This document shows, piece after piece, positions 32,457 through 44,396 of a stretch of 64,000 nucleotides of DNA. The first letter of the stretch is position 1; the number at the start of each line of letters is the position of its first letter. Below the pieces are notes generated by a model. That model was not told the DNA's origin, did not search any database, and was given only the letters and a program-made list of their open reading frames with translations. The position numbers and the translations under genes were made by a program. Location of the stretch: positions 22,895,812-22,959,811 of the forward strand of contig CM051007.1 of the NCBI GenBank assembly GCA_027704905.1. Direction: 5' to 3'. The DNA comes from Muraenolepis orangiensis. Its lineage: Eukaryota; Chordata; Actinopteri; Gadiformes; Muraenolepididae.

Positions 32457-35400
32457 CTAGAAGGAGAGGGAACATTAGTCACTATTATCTCAAAGATTCT
32501 GTTCAGGTGCCAACAAATTCTGATCTTCTCCGGTAAAATTCAACTACCGGTATGTGGAAAAACAAAGATATATTAAATTCCAACTAAATTGGATGTTATA
32601 TTAAAGTTCAACTGGAATCTCAACCCTGAACTTTTCCCTTATGATATGAATCTCCACAGTAAAAAATATTATTGTACTCAAAAATATCAGTTTGCAATGA
32701 CTCCTCTCCAACATAACCTATACATATGCCATATTTTAAATATATATATCAGATGGCTTATACTGTCACGAATGGGATAGTTTGGTGGGACCCAGAACGC
32801 AGACCAAGACACAGTGGAGCTATACGTAAAGCTTTATTTAAAGCACACAGAGACAACTGAGAGTAATCAGGGACAGGCCGGGGGTCTGGATACCGGGAGG
32901 TCGATCCGCGGAGTGCCGGCAGGTAGTAGACCGGCGAGTAGTCCGGGACGGGGGAGGGGTCTGGATACCGGGAGGTCGAGTAGCGACAGGTACTAGACAG
33001 ACGGATGGTCAGGGACGAGCGAGAAGTCTAGATACTGGGAGGTCGGAGTAGCGACAGGTACTGGACAGGTAATTATAATTACTGGGGAGTATGTATAGAC
33101 CGGAGAGTAGTCCGGGACAGGAGAGTAACGCGGGATAGGCAATGAATCTGGATCTCCGGGACATTGGCATGGCGATTACGTCCAGAATGTACCAACGTAC
33201 AAAGCAGCAAGCATACAGTACGACCTAACACCGGGGTAACGGGAAGCCAGGGTATATATACCCCAGGTGAGGTGATTAGCAATACGCCACGGCAATTGCT
33301 GACAGGTGTGTGTGTGCGCCGCCAGCACACGCGGCTTGGCCACGCCCCCTGCTAACCACCGTAACTGTGATATATACGACTGAAAGAATTACAAAATTAA
33401 AAATGTCTACCACGCAATTCTTTACCTTTGTCGTTTCTAGATATCTTTTATAATTGTTTTCTGTTTGACATTGGACACAGCTGACATCCCTGATCTTAAC
33501 CACACAAAACCCTTACCTAAAAAGTGTGCAAAGAGAAGTGAAGTGGACCTTACCTGGGGCCTCAGGATGTTCTTGTAGATGTTGGTGGAGAAGGTGGTTG
33601 CAGCAGACAGCAAGGCAGAGTCAGTTGATGACATCACAGCGGCCGCAACAGCACCAATGCCAATGATGGCGATGTAGGGTGGCGTGAGGTAATTCAGGGC
33701 GATGGGAAAGATAATTTTTTCGTCACCACGCTCCAATGGAGAAGGAAACCCATAGGACGTCTTGTTCCAGTCTGCGGAAAACATACAGGCAGTCAGCCTG
33801 CAGTGCTCCCAATTGGAAGACCATTGACACTCCCAAGGGTTATGGGCTTGAATTCCACTGGGGCCAGGTTTAAACAATTGCATTTATATCTACTTGATGC
33901 TTGTATCTAAAGTACAGATACAAGTAGAGGAGATGTCATTCAGGAATTTTAAGGGGGGGGGGGGGGTCAGGCTTCATACTCATGGATGCCTGCAGGTAGA
34001 CAACAGATATTAGGGCTGAAACCCAGTATCTCTCAGTTGGGAGTCAAACGCCCTCATAGTCGCTACACTATCCTGCCCCATATATATTGATCCAGATGCA
34101 CATTTGGACACACTTTTGTTATGGAGAAACATGCATGGACATCTTGTCTTATCGTCTACAGGCGCAGAACTCGGGCCATTTCCAACGTGACACAGGAATG
34201 TCCCCCTTAACAGCCTTTTCAGGCTTTGTTTTGCAGTGTAGGAACTACCAGAATGGTGCCATACGTTCATTGGCATATTTAATGTAATGCTTAACAAAAT
34301 GTTGCTTATTTTTTTCTGCTTGAATTACACCAATTAGTGTCGAGCTCCGCCCAGCTGTTCTTCAGGGCCGGTCAAAAGTACATAACCCGGAGTAGGACTT
34401 ATTTGGGTCCCGTAAAGGTTTCTGAAAGAGGAAACAGGGGCGGTTCCTGTAGTTGGAAATTGTGTGGGGGTTCTGACCCCCCTAAACAAGTTCTGATAGT
34501 TTGAAATGACATGTGCATGTAGGTTCCAAACATGTGTAAACCATGCAGTTACCTGCAGTGATAGCAACTCCTCCAATTAAAGCAGGTGGAATAGCAAAGA
34601 TGAAGAAAGCTACAGCAGCGGCAAAACAGCTAATTTTAGCCATGGTGGAGGAAGTTGCAGACAAGATTCTCTGATGAACAGGTTGATAGGCTATACTCCC
34701 GAAAGCCTGGAAAACATAAAAGAAAACCCTTGAGGCTTAAGACATATAGGATATGCAGATCACAATCACAATAGGATAATAATAAGTGATGGGATGCTAT
34801 TGTTATGTGTATGTCATTTTGTGGGTGGTTAAGTACTGTAATACGCTTCATACAAAATACATCACTTTGTACTTTGGCTGTGGTGGCAAAAATACATAGA
34901 TGTCCAGCTTAGCAAATGCATTGATTTCTAGGTTACTACACAAGCTTTATTATTTTTAATGGGAGTAGCTTTTCAGAAGTAAAAAATTAACACTGGGGCT
35001 GAGTTTTGCCTCCACAACGGCTCAATGCTGTTGTTACGTTTGTGCCTCTGAAAAGTATCTACGCATGCTACATGTTGCTGTCACTTGTTTGTCTTCCTCC
35101 GTCTCAATAAAAATGACCAGTTATCCCATATGCTATTATCTCAGCTAGGTCCGTTGGCATCCTCCGTCGTCGCTGTTATCTCCATCGCTGCCCCAAACAC
35201 ACCCGCCACCCACATTCTAAACTTTCATTCCCACCCTTCTGAGAAAAACCGAACTAATTTTGAAACACTATTGTCTATAAGTCTACTGTTCTCCTCCAAC
35301 TCTCAGATCTGCTGTCTAATGCTCTCCCCCTGCAACCAGCCCCTGCCCCAGCCTCTGTCTCATCCAGAGTAACACAAGGTGTTTCCCAAGACTCTGTACT

Positions 35401-38400
35401 CTGCCCACTCCTCTTCATCACCTACATTCTCCCCCTCGGACAGATTCTCTGCCATTTCAATCTGGACTTCCATTGCTACACAGACAACACACCTCATCAC
35501 CAAATCCCCCCACAACTCACCCCTCTCTCACATTGACTCCTGCCTGTCTGCAATAAATACCTGGATGCAACAAAATGTCCTCAAACTCAACAATGACAAA
35601 GACTCCTCATCAGCTCCAAGTACTCCCACAGCAGAATCAACAACAACACCACACTCACCATTGATGGCACAACTGTCTTCCCTTCTTCCCAGGCATACAA
35701 TCTTGGCATGATCCCTGAACTCACCTTCACCCTTAAGCCTCATATCTTCTCTACGGCATCAGTGCCAGCTTAATAAATAGACTGGTTCAGAACGCATCTG
35801 TCTGACTCCTAACTCACACCAAATACATGCACCAAATCAGCCAAGTCCTAAAAGACCTCCATTGGCTTCCTGCTTCCCACTGGATCAATTACTAAGACAC
35901 TGGTACTCACCTAGAAAGCCCTTCACCAACTTGCTCTTCCATATCTCCAACCTCCTCTCCCCATACCAATTCTCAGGCCCTCAAATCCACCTCAGCTGGC
36001 CTTCTCTTCAGCCCCAAGTCCCAGTTTTGGGGGCACAGCATTCTCTAGGGCAGCTCCCAGACTCTGGAACTTTCTCTCTCAATACATCAGAGACTTATAG
36101 TCCCTTGCAATTTTCCAATCACGCCTCAAGACCCTTCTATTCTTCTACTGCCTACACTCGACTTTGAGTCCATTTATCATAATTGTTATTAGTACCCCAT
36201 GAGATATGATTTCCATTGGGCTGGGAGTTTTTCCTAAAGTCATTGACATCACAATCTAAACTAAAGTGAACCAGATCAAATGACCCCATTCAATTGCAAA
36301 CTATTAAGAGATCTTGGCATTTGGTCATACAAATACAATTTCTACCAAATGCGTGATTGGGGCACACCGTTTAAGCAAACCAATTGCTTAAATATTAACT
36401 GTAGAAATATTATTTTTAATTGTTTAAGAAACCAATTCAATTTTAATCTGATATTTTTCACACAATCAATGTGTTTTAAAATCCACACAAACTCTTGATG
36501 AAATTGGAATTAAATTACACTAAAATCATATCTGACTTTTGTAATATGTAATCTATACTGACGCTTGTAGTGGGAGGAGCTTGTTCCTGCAGCTTACCAC
36601 AATTAGAAAAGAGTCGACCTTGATCAGAATGGACTGTGTGTCCCAGGGAGCGAGCCAGGGGGGTAGCCGGTGGTGTTTAGGTGGAGTGTTGTGTTGGACA
36701 CGCCAGACACTGCAGGGCTCATCAACACAAAGGGAACACACAGCCACTGTGGAGATACACAATATACCACACAATCACTGTAGAGACACATAATATAACA
36801 CACAAAGTAGCCTCCAGTGATCATTCACCGACTTCACTTCCTGGGTTTTGAGCCAGCAAAAGTCTGCCATTCTGCCGAATTTGTGGCAACATAGGAAAGT
36901 CCCACAAGCAGCAAATAGAGGGCAGTGGTAAAGAGTGTTGGCTCATTATGACCTACTGCACTGAAGAACATGAGGATGAGCTGAATGACGTCGGTGTAGG
37001 CCACAGAGTAAAGACCTCCCAGCAGGGTGTAGATGATGGCTATGGCAGCGGAGATCCAGATGCTCACAGTGTAGGATACATCCAGAATCACACTCATGAC
37101 AGCGCCTGGGAATACACAAGAGAATACATATAAGCAGGGTTGTAGCATGGACACAACAGCCACAATAACAAATTCAAATCTCATACTGAATGTGGGTGAC
37201 GTCATGCTCCACCTGTTGTGGGTAAGGCGTAGGAGTCTTAAAGAGACAATGGAAATTATTGTTTGCGGGTTAGATGGTGGAGAAGCTTTTTCTGACCGCA
37301 TTACTTTACGCATTATTTTTCGCATTAATATAGGAATTACTTTACTCATCACTTGGAGCAGTGTGGCGATTAGTTTGTTTTATTTCTTGAAAGTCAACCG
37401 GAGTTTCTGGTTTATTAAACACCTTTTAGTTAAACTCTCTCCGTGCGTGCTTTCTGGAAATGTGTGTCGGACCTCCTCACCTAACCTCAAGTGGCTTGAG
37501 AATGAAAACCCAGGATAAGCCGTTACAATTCAGAAAACTACGCAAGTCTGAGAAATGAAAGACGGACGCCGGCTGCTCGTTTGGAGACGGGAGATGCAGA
37601 GCAGAGCGCGTGGAACTCGTGAGTAGAGCCAGGACTTATTGAATGGACGTGCTTGTGATATAGTGGACAAATAACCTTTGTTGATTCAAGCAACATTCAA
37701 TGTAACAAATGTTAAAATGTTATGGATGTTTTTTGGATGTTGTGCATGTTATGCACAAGGACGTCTGTGAAGGAAATAAAACGCACACTGCAGAGCGCCG
37801 AGGGAAGTGTTATAGAGTGAAAACAGATAAATCAATAACGGAAATCAATAAAGATAAAGGCAACTAATCAGTGGAAAAGTCTGAACCTAAAACTGCCAAA
37901 GAGGCAGAGGATCTGTTGAGATCTCTCATTGCAACACGCAGAGGGAAACTTGGAGTGTAGGAAACTCAACGAAATTAAGGCTTTGCTTATTGAAGGTGGA
38001 AATATTGAGGATGTTGATAAATGGATGGATATTTTTAAACAAGCAGTGAATGAATTTAGTAGGGTGCATAATTCTGTTCAAGAACTGCTCTCACAAGAGG
38101 AAATGAAAATGACTATGTGGACTGGTATGAGCCCAGAATGACTAACCTCAACTACTAGAATCGGACCACTGGACAGTATTTATAATGTGTCAAGGAGGAC
38201 AACTGCTTCGAGGGCTTCTTCTGCTGCTCAGTTAGCCAGAGCTGAGAAATCAGCTCTGGAGACCAATTATGCTGCTTTAAAGGACATGCATGCACTGCAG
38301 TTGGAGGAAACAATGGAAAAAGTGGAACTGGATGCACAGATTGCGGCAGCAGACGCCAAAATCAAAGTACTTCTAAATACAAATGAGGTGGACACATATG

Positions 38401-41400
38401 GAGATGCTCTGAATGCCCATTTTGATGAAGAAAGTCAACTGGGAAATGTGGACCAAACAAACATACAACTTCAACTTTGGAATTTGCAGAAGTGGCCGCT
38501 GTACCTAAAACTCCACTACAGAGAGCAGTTGGGAACATCCATAATATCAGGAAGGCAAGCATGCAGTAGTGGACTGTTTAAAACTCAAGTCAGAGCCGCT
38601 TGACAAAAATATTCAATATCTGAAAATAAATGGTTACTGTTTTGGTTGCCTAAAGAAGGGGCACATGAGCAAAGACTGCAACGCAAAAATGTATCTGTCA
38701 AACATCCAACACTGCTACATGTGGAGGTTCTGAACTCAAAGCAAGAAACCCTGCAAAAATGGAGTCGAACAGAACCGAAGCAAACTTCAATCAACAGTGC
38801 ACAAGTATCAGCTGATCATGTAACAGGGGCCGGTAAAGAATGTGCCCTTGCTATTGTTCCGGTTCAAGTGAAAGCAGCAAGAGGAAGCAAATGCTATGCT
38901 ATGGACAAATCAGAAAAAAATGGTAGCAACAGTCAATAGAATTTCAATGGAAAATGACTTGAACATTTTATAAAAATAAAAAAGATTTAATGCGTGTATC
39001 AGTTCTACTTTTTATAGTATTGTGTTTTAGAAATTCATACTGCAGGAGGGAATGGAGAGTAAGCATTCCATTGCACTTGGACAAATATAAATCTTGAATC
39101 TTGTGTCTTCAATCTGATATGATTGTGACACATGTCCATCATGAATCACTCACTTCACTCACAACAAACCTTTCTGCTGCTGCTTAGCTCAGCTTATTAG
39201 CCATCCCCCTAGCTGTACCATTTCTTTGTCAGTGTTCCCCTCCCATTGTCTGCAGCCAGACCATTTTCTCTTGAATGTCCTTGAGTTAACATTTGTTGTG
39301 GTTGTTCCATTCCCAACGACTGAATCTCCGCAATTGCCATGGTTTTGCCTAGAAAGAGGAACTCAGTCAACGTCATCTCTGGTTTCTGTAGTGCTTGACG
39401 CCGCAGTTTATTTGCATGTTTGAATTTCATGGTTTTTATCTCTCTTTCGACGTCAGGAAAGTCACAGGTTGCTGCTAGCTGCCGCAGCCTTGTGTGATAC
39501 GAGTCAATCGTTTCCCCTGCTAAATGTCGAGTTGTCTGAATGTGTAGGTCTCGTAGACTATGTTGATTTTGGGGGAAAGTACTCACTCACTCACTTGTTT
39601 TTTGCAAGTTTGTAGTCTTTTGCCTCTCCAGTGTCTGTGAGTGTGTCAAATATGTCCTGCCCTGCATAATGTAGAAGCATTGCACACTTTCTTTTATCAT
39701 CCTTGATGTTTAGCGTAGTGAGGACATTTTCGAAATGCTGTATCCACTTTTTCCATTGGGTAGCTGAATTGTAATCCTCATTTATGTCAAAAGCAGGGAA
39801 CGGTGGTAATGCAGCGGCCATGGTTGGGGGAAGAAAATGTATTCTCATTGCCAGTGTAAAGCCAGTCAGATACCAAGTATTATGGAATTTTCTTGGAGGA
39901 TTTATTAGGATTGAAATATCCCAAAGCATGTCACATTAACATAGCTCTCTTGACTATCGTTTAGCGTAGCGTTGTCTTGTTTCTTATTCTAAGCTTATTT
40001 ATTTTGCAACATCAACAAATTAACCACCAAGAACACCCCCTCCTGGACAGAACAGAAAGACAACCAAACATAAACCACAAACATTACAGTAAGCATGTGT
40101 TTAATCTTTGTTACAATTTTGAAAGGACCTTGGAAAATAGATTTTCCTGTAAGTGGTCCCTGGCCCCAACAAGTTGGAGAACCCCTGGCTTTTATGACCT
40201 GTTTTGTTTTGTTTACTGATGTGATACTTCTTGCCTATCATTATCAGAGGGAAGGGGTGAAGAGTTGTAGGGTGAATTGTAAGCACGGTAGTCCTTTAGC
40301 CAAGGGAGGTGTTGGGGAGAAAGAGGAAGTGTGCCATATTGAAAAGCCATGTAATGTTCATTGTGCTGAGGACAAAGAGCTAACTAAAAGGTCAATCATT
40401 TACCGGACTGTATCTCATTCTTTCCCACCTGATATACCACAGAGGTGGATGTTGCAGACAGTGTTCTTCTCATACAATGCATATAAAGCAGTACGAAGTA
40501 GCAGTACGAAGTAGCAGTAGTAAGTTACATACCGCAATTTTTTCACAACAGGCATATTTAGCAGTACCAGTGAAACTTTCCCCTTTAGGGTTATTTTATT
40601 AAGTTTAGTCCTACAGTGATTACGTTTTCAACAGCCACCCAGGAAATGAGTTTGACCTAATTCTGACTTTATTTTGTAAATGTGCTGATTTCAGTTTATA
40701 AACTCTTCAATAGATTTATATTGAAGGAAAATTGAAACAACTGATATAATTACATAGGAATATAAAATAACTGAATCCCTTTTAATACCTGACGTATGCA
40801 AGGTCTAGAATTGTTTAATGTTTGGACCATTACAGCATTGTCCGGCCACTCCTATGTATGCTTCTGACCATTGTTAATCAAATCTTCCCCAATCCCGGGT
40901 GAACTTGACACTAGTTTGTGAAGGCACCAGGGTTAAGTATGTATTGATGGGGGCAAGACACACCAATATTTCTGATGAAATAATAATGTGCGTAAATAAC
41001 TGTAGAAGCGTTTAGGAAGCTACCAATGACAAAAGTCTGGTTCATTCAACTTACCTAATGAAATAAGTGTTGCTGGTATCCAGATAAGGTCAGCCATGAG
41101 GGATAATATTGTGAGGAGGCATGCTACTCCCTTTCCATACTTGATGTAGAAGGGATCTAGCATGGTCACAAATCTCCTGTCCCTCATGGGCTTGGTGAAC
41201 ACTAAGCCACCTGGAGAAGAAAAAAAAGACAAGGTCAAATATTTGTGGAGGCTAATAATAACTGAATATAGAGGAAACTTTTAAAGCTTTTAAACAATTT
41301 GAGCGGTACATTTGTATTGAGATTTACCTTCAAATGGAATGGTGTTTAGTCTAAAAAAACATTACTTACATGATTAAGGCTCTTACACATCATGAAATAA

Positions 41401-42519
41401 GACTCTTACACATCATGAAATAAGGCTGTTACACATCATGAATTAGGCTTTTACAGATCATGCATAAAGGCTTTTACAGATCATGCATGAAGTCTCTTAC
41501 AGTTCATGAATTGAGGCTCTTACAGATAACGACTTAAGGATTTTACAGATTACAAATTATTGCTCATATAGTTCATGAATTAAGGTTCTTGCAGATAATG
41601 ATTTGAGGCTCTTACAGATTGCAAACTAAGGTTCTTGTATATAATAAATTAAGGTTCTTACAGCTTTTATGCATGATGAATTAAGGCTCTTACAGATAAT
41701 GTTTTAAGGCTCTTATAGATAAAACATTTTAAGGCTCTTATCTATCATTAATTAAGGCTCTTACACGTAATGAAGGCAGTGGCGTATGCGGTCATGAGCA
41801 TGATCACCTCCTGGAGCCCGTTCATGGGGGTGTAGGCTGCCTCAGCCAACATAATGAAGAATCCGCCACCAATCCACGTGGCTACAGGATAAATGCACAT
41901 ATAAGCACACAAAAATAACTCACACACACGCACACACATACACACAACATATTTACCACACAAGACAGGACAGGACACACACACAGGTTTGCGTCTAAGG
42001 GGCTCACGCCAGTAATTGTTGAGTGTCTCGGGTCCTCGAACAATTACAAAATTTAATATTGAGTATATATCTTGTACGACAACTCTATTGTGGAATGCTC
42101 TTTGGCCAGAAAATGTTAATGTTCAGACAACAATTACAGAATAACCAGTAGTATAACTGGTAGTTTGGCCCTTTTGGCAATTGGAATTTAATTGATTAAT
42201 AATTGAACTGATATAAAACAAACTAGTACCAGACTGACTCCCTTATAGGGCCGTTTCTAGATGCAGTCTGTCCCTGCATTCTGCTCTGAAACTCTCGAAA
42301 CAACATCCCAGCAAGGATAAGCAAGAAGAACCAACCAGTCATGGTGAACATGCCCACCACCAGGCTGATCTGTCGGTTGCCCAGCAAGATCATCTCTATC
42401 GGGTCCGCTGAACTCTTTTTGGTCTCTCTCTTGGATTTGAAGGAAGCCCAGATTCCAGTTCCGAGGACCACCAGGTAGTAAAAGGCCATAACCAACACTC
42501 CTGGTACATTGACAGCCAT
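31917..42519 (-). CDS. slc5a7-like: SLC5A7/CHT1-like sodium-coupled choline transporter, eight coding exons
   Basis: Coding exons on the minus strand: 42519-42336, 41881-41765, 41210-41055, 37105-36957, 36746-36598, 34706-34553, 33771-33554 and 32456-31917. All introns are GT-AG and phases match. The product is about 555 residues (CHT1 is about 580), and every exon aligns with CHT1 in order: FTMTATWIGGG, TKPM..FVTMLDPF, TLLGGLYSVAYTDVIQL, AAAVMSSTDSALLSA and MLPQLVCVLFF. CHT1 carries choline into nerve terminals with sodium; this copy is diverged around residues 70-100 and has a shorter C-terminal tail, so its substrate is inferred. The ATG at 42519 has a good context (GAACCATGG). Exon 5 is one base short, which breaks the frame. 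Introns are full of retroelements. Confidence 0.85.
32764..33372 (-). repeat. 609-bp solo LTR-like element in intron 7
   Basis: Opposite-strand relative of 26371-26913, with TGTCACG at one end and a mutated CGTGACA (TGTGATA) at the other. A 5-bp target duplication TATAC lies at 32759-32763 and 33373-33377. It contains internal repeats of a GGTCTGGATACCGGGAGGTCG-like unit (32880-33060), absent in that number from the other copy. Confidence 0.65.
33951..34080 (-). repeat. tRNA-derived SINE with poly-C/G run, intron 6
   Basis: The minus strand starts TGGGGCAGGATAGTGTAGCGAC with A-box-like TAGTGTAGCGAC and a B-box-like GGGTTTCAGCCC, then a short body and a run of C. It differs from the SINE at 29995. 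Confidence 0.6.
35085..36180 (+). pseudogene. decayed L2-like LINE fragment in intron 5
   Basis: Translated blocks from the reverse transcriptase (SVLCPLLFITYILPLGQI, IDSCLSAINTWMQQNVLKLN) and the LHWLPA-type C-terminal region are still visible in shifting frames. It is much more diverged than the arm L2 copies, so older. A cytosine-rich bias is evident. Confidence 0.75.
36598..36746 (-). pseudogene. slc5a7-like: transporter exon 5 with a one-base deletion
   Basis: Acceptor CCACAG at 36747-36752 and donor GTAAGC at 36592-36597. The first half reads WLCVPFVLMSPAVS, matching CHT1. In that frame a stop is reached. The second half matches CHT1 only in another frame (PPWLAP...VDSFLIV). The switch lies at a run of six C. 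The exon is 149 bases where phase 0 to phase 0 needs 150. Either the sequence dropped one C in the run or this gene copy is inactivated. Confidence 0.8.
37214..37527 (+). repeat. possible LTR of a BEL-like element
   Basis: Runs from TGTTGTGGG to CCGTTACA and is followed by the gag-like region below. There is no clear tRNA primer site after it, so this call is tentative. The duplicate begins inside it at 48346. Confidence 0.3.
37870..38955 (+). pseudogene. BEL/Pao-like gag remnant in intron 3
   Basis: Frames 37929-38141 and 38187-38603 show coiled, charged sequence with LARAEKSALETNYAALKDMH, which I associate with fish BEL/Pao gag. A zinc knuckle C-F-G-C-LKKG-H-MSKD-C is near 38640. Frame 38646-38939 continues towards the protease region (CALAIVPVQVKAA) and then stops. 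There are several frame changes, and no RT or integrase follows. Confidence 0.6.
38960..39105 (+). pseudogene. LINE 3' end with AATCTTG tail
   Basis: The CATACTGCAGGAGGGAATGG-type block followed by TAAGCATTCCATTGC and AATCTTGAATCTTG is shared with 59440-59510 and 60835-60945, so these are 3' ends of one Rex1/CR1-like family. Confidence 0.6.
39209..39929 (-). pseudogene. gypsy-like gag fragment, frame broken near 39590
   Basis: Frame 39591-39929 has the DYNSATQWKKWIQHFENVL and DIFDTLTDTGE blocks of retrotransposon gag. The next frame (39209-39586) continues with SYHTRLRQLAATCDFPDVEREIK, a capsid-like helix region. The break falls at an ACTCACTCACTCAC repeat. No zinc knuckle or pol remains. 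Confidence 0.7.
39930..41054. other. intron 3, no further feature recognised
   Basis: A 139-codon plus-strand frame at 40095-40514 has no family features and ends at a GCAGTACGAAGTA short repeat. I treat it as chance. Confidence 0.4.
41378..41766 (-). repeat. 24-bp minisatellite made of splice-donor-like units, intron 2
   Basis: About 17 degenerate units of roughly 24 bp. On the minus strand the unit is GTAAGAGCCTTAATTCATGATCT-like. The first unit is the real donor of exon 2. Most later units keep GTAAGAGCC or GTAAAAGCC, so the intron opens with a ladder of donor-like sites. Duplicated at 52470-52863. Confidence 0.85.
41765..41881 (-). CDS. slc5a7-like: transporter exon 2, donor continuous with a minisatellite
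   Basis: Encodes ATWIGGGFF to AFITC. The donor is GT|GTAAGAGCC at 41764-41756, and the following bases are the first unit of the 24-bp tandem array in the intron. The phase-1 end joins exon 3 to give CGLVFTKPM, as in CHT1. Confidence 0.85.
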
Positions 42520-42984
42520 GGTTCACCTGCTGCTGCACTGAAAAAAATGGAATTGGTTTGTTTTCAGTTGATTATGGAGAATGTTGAATGTTCTCTCTCT
42601 CGAGTGGGGAGGTTAAGTGGTCAGTGGCCAATATAGAGATGGACCTTTGAAACAGTCAATTAATTATTAATTATTTTATGTTGGAATGTTCGTAAGGGGC
42701 TTCCATCACAAGATATATGTCACATAAGACACAAGGCTTTGTCAACAATATGAATAAATATATTTATATATTTATATTTATATGCATTATCTGGTTTTAG
42801 ATAGATTAGCCACCTGCTCGACCGCGGCATTTGTTTGAACCAAATGATCAACTAAACCCCTGAATCGGACCGAGTCTACAGTACAGTAGCTGGGGTTTGG
42901 CTTTATTTATCATGCTGCACAGTACAAGTGTCCAGGTAGCAATGAAATGCTTAGGATTTGTGCAAACTACAAAAATGCTCATTG

Positions 42985-43060
42985 AAGATACAAGATGTTT
43001 TTAATTGCCAAATACAATGGAATGCTTACTCCCCATTCCCTCCCGCAGAATGAATTTCAA
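42985..43060 (-). pseudogene. short LINE 3' end
   Basis: Minus-strand copy of the GCGGGAGGGAATGGGGAGTA block with AAATACAATGG-type flank, related to the 3' ends at 38960, 59440 and 60835. Confidence 0.5.
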
Positions 43061-43270
43061 CAACAACACTATACTTTATGCAATACTGTAGAGAATTTAC
43101 ATGTACGTTGTACCATTTACGTCCATACCTACTGCTTATACTGTGTATACTACGGTTACCTTCTTCTACCGTGCTTACGGTAATATGTTAATATGAGAAG
43201 GTGACGTCACTACGCAGACCACGTACTCTGCGTCTCCTGTTTTTCACCAAGAGTGTGTGAGGCTTGCGCG

Positions 43271-43357
43271 CCTCAGTCTCTGTGTGTGTCTGTTCATGAG
43301 CAAGTTCATGTGAGTCACATGAACTTGCCCATGAACAGACACACACACAGACTGAGG
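43271..43357. repeat. 87-bp near-perfect palindrome
   Basis: Arm 43271-43313 pairs with 43315-43357 around a single central G, with 41 of 43 positions complementary. It lies just upstream of the copia-like gag remnant, possibly in its LTR. Duplicated at 54369-54455. Confidence 0.9.
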
Positions 43358-43528
43358 ATAAATCCGCCGGACGGCTAAAAAAGTATTACGCGTCTTTTTG
43401 TGTCTAACGTAAGAAACCGCTGAGTTAAAGACTCATCAGGTTATGGGCCCAGACAAGAATACGAAGAAGAAGTTCACGAGACAAGAAGAAGAAGTTTGCG
43501 CGAGGCAAAAGCACGCCAAAACTAAAAG

Positions 43529-43565
43529 GCTAACTTGACTTGCTAGGTTAGCAAGTCAAGTTTAG
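43529..43565. repeat. 16-bp stem with 5-base loop
   Basis: GCTAACTTGACTTGCT pairs with AGCAAGTCAAGTTTAGC across AGGTT with one mismatch. It lies 29 bases before the ATG of the copia-like frame. Confidence 0.8.
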
Positions 43566-43593
43566 CTAGCAGCCACGATATTGCGTTAGCAAC

Positions 43594-43995
43594 ATGGCAA
43601 ACCGAGTGACGAGCGGTATGTGGTCTCAGCTTGTATTCGACGGAGATGAAAGGAAGTATGGACTCTGGGAGACAAGGTTTCTGGGGCACCTACACACCTT
43701 AAATCTGAAAGAGACAAGCCACGGTCATCTTCAGGAAAGGAGAGAGTGTCATGACAAGCAGCGACGGTACAATGTTTGACATCCATGAGTATGGCAAATT
43801 GTACTACCTTCATACAGTTGATAAAAATGTGAATAAATGTAATGGTTGCCATGACATGCAAACCAATGAAATTTCAAAAAAATGAAATGTTGGGTAATTG
43901 CAATTATGAAGATGTGCAAAATTTACAAGAAGTAGTAGAAGGCATGGAAATAAAAGGCAGGGCCACCAGACCAGTCCAATTATGTGAAACATGTT
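43594..43995 (+). pseudogene. Ty1/copia-like remnant: gag start fused to a pre-integrase fragment
   Basis: The frame starting at 43594 has the LVFDGDERKYGLWETRFLGHL block of copia-type gag in fish. After an internal deletion near 43740 the frame reads GTMFDIHEYGKLYYLHTV and then NCNYEDVQNLQ, a GAG-pre-integrase zinc-binding region. A GGTTATGGGCCCAG word at 43439 upstream may be the primer site. No integrase core or RT is left. Copy at 54692-55093. Confidence 0.6.
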
Positions 43996-44395
43996 GTTAC
44001 AACCCGCGATGTCCAAGGGTGTTCGACAAACGGGTAAAGGGGGATCCCGTGTGTGCCGGAGCAAGAACGGCGTCAACACAGGGGTCAAAGTGCAATAACA
44101 GTGTGTATTTGTGGAAAACAAAGGATACAGACACAGGATAAACTCAAATACAAAATACCAGGATCCAGGCCTAGGGACCTGGTGGAAGTATGCCAAATCA
44201 AAAGGAGCTACACAAAGCTACGCAAAAAGGAAAACTAAATTGCCCCCTGGCAACTATCAAATAGCAGCGGTGGCAACAAGCGAAGAGCAAAGAGCAAACA
44301 TGTCGGGCACGTTTGTTTGAGTCAAACAAAACATTCAACCAACATACTTGAGCTTCCTGGGAAAGTAAAATTTACAAACCATTACAGCTCATTAA
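43996..44395 (+). other. unassigned retroelement-like segment
   Basis: Short overlapping frames (YQDPGLGTWWKYAKSKGA near 44155-44220) look coding-derived, but I do not recognise the family. Confidence 0.35.
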
Positions 44396-44396
44396 A

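Noticed and set aside
40095..40514. 139-codon plus-strand frame in intron 3
   Set aside because: No domain, no splice or promoter context; present twice only because the block is duplicated.
41378..41766. Regular short repeats resembling a CRISPR array
   Set aside because: Units are contiguous, degenerate and without spacers, in a vertebrate intron; it is a minisatellite.
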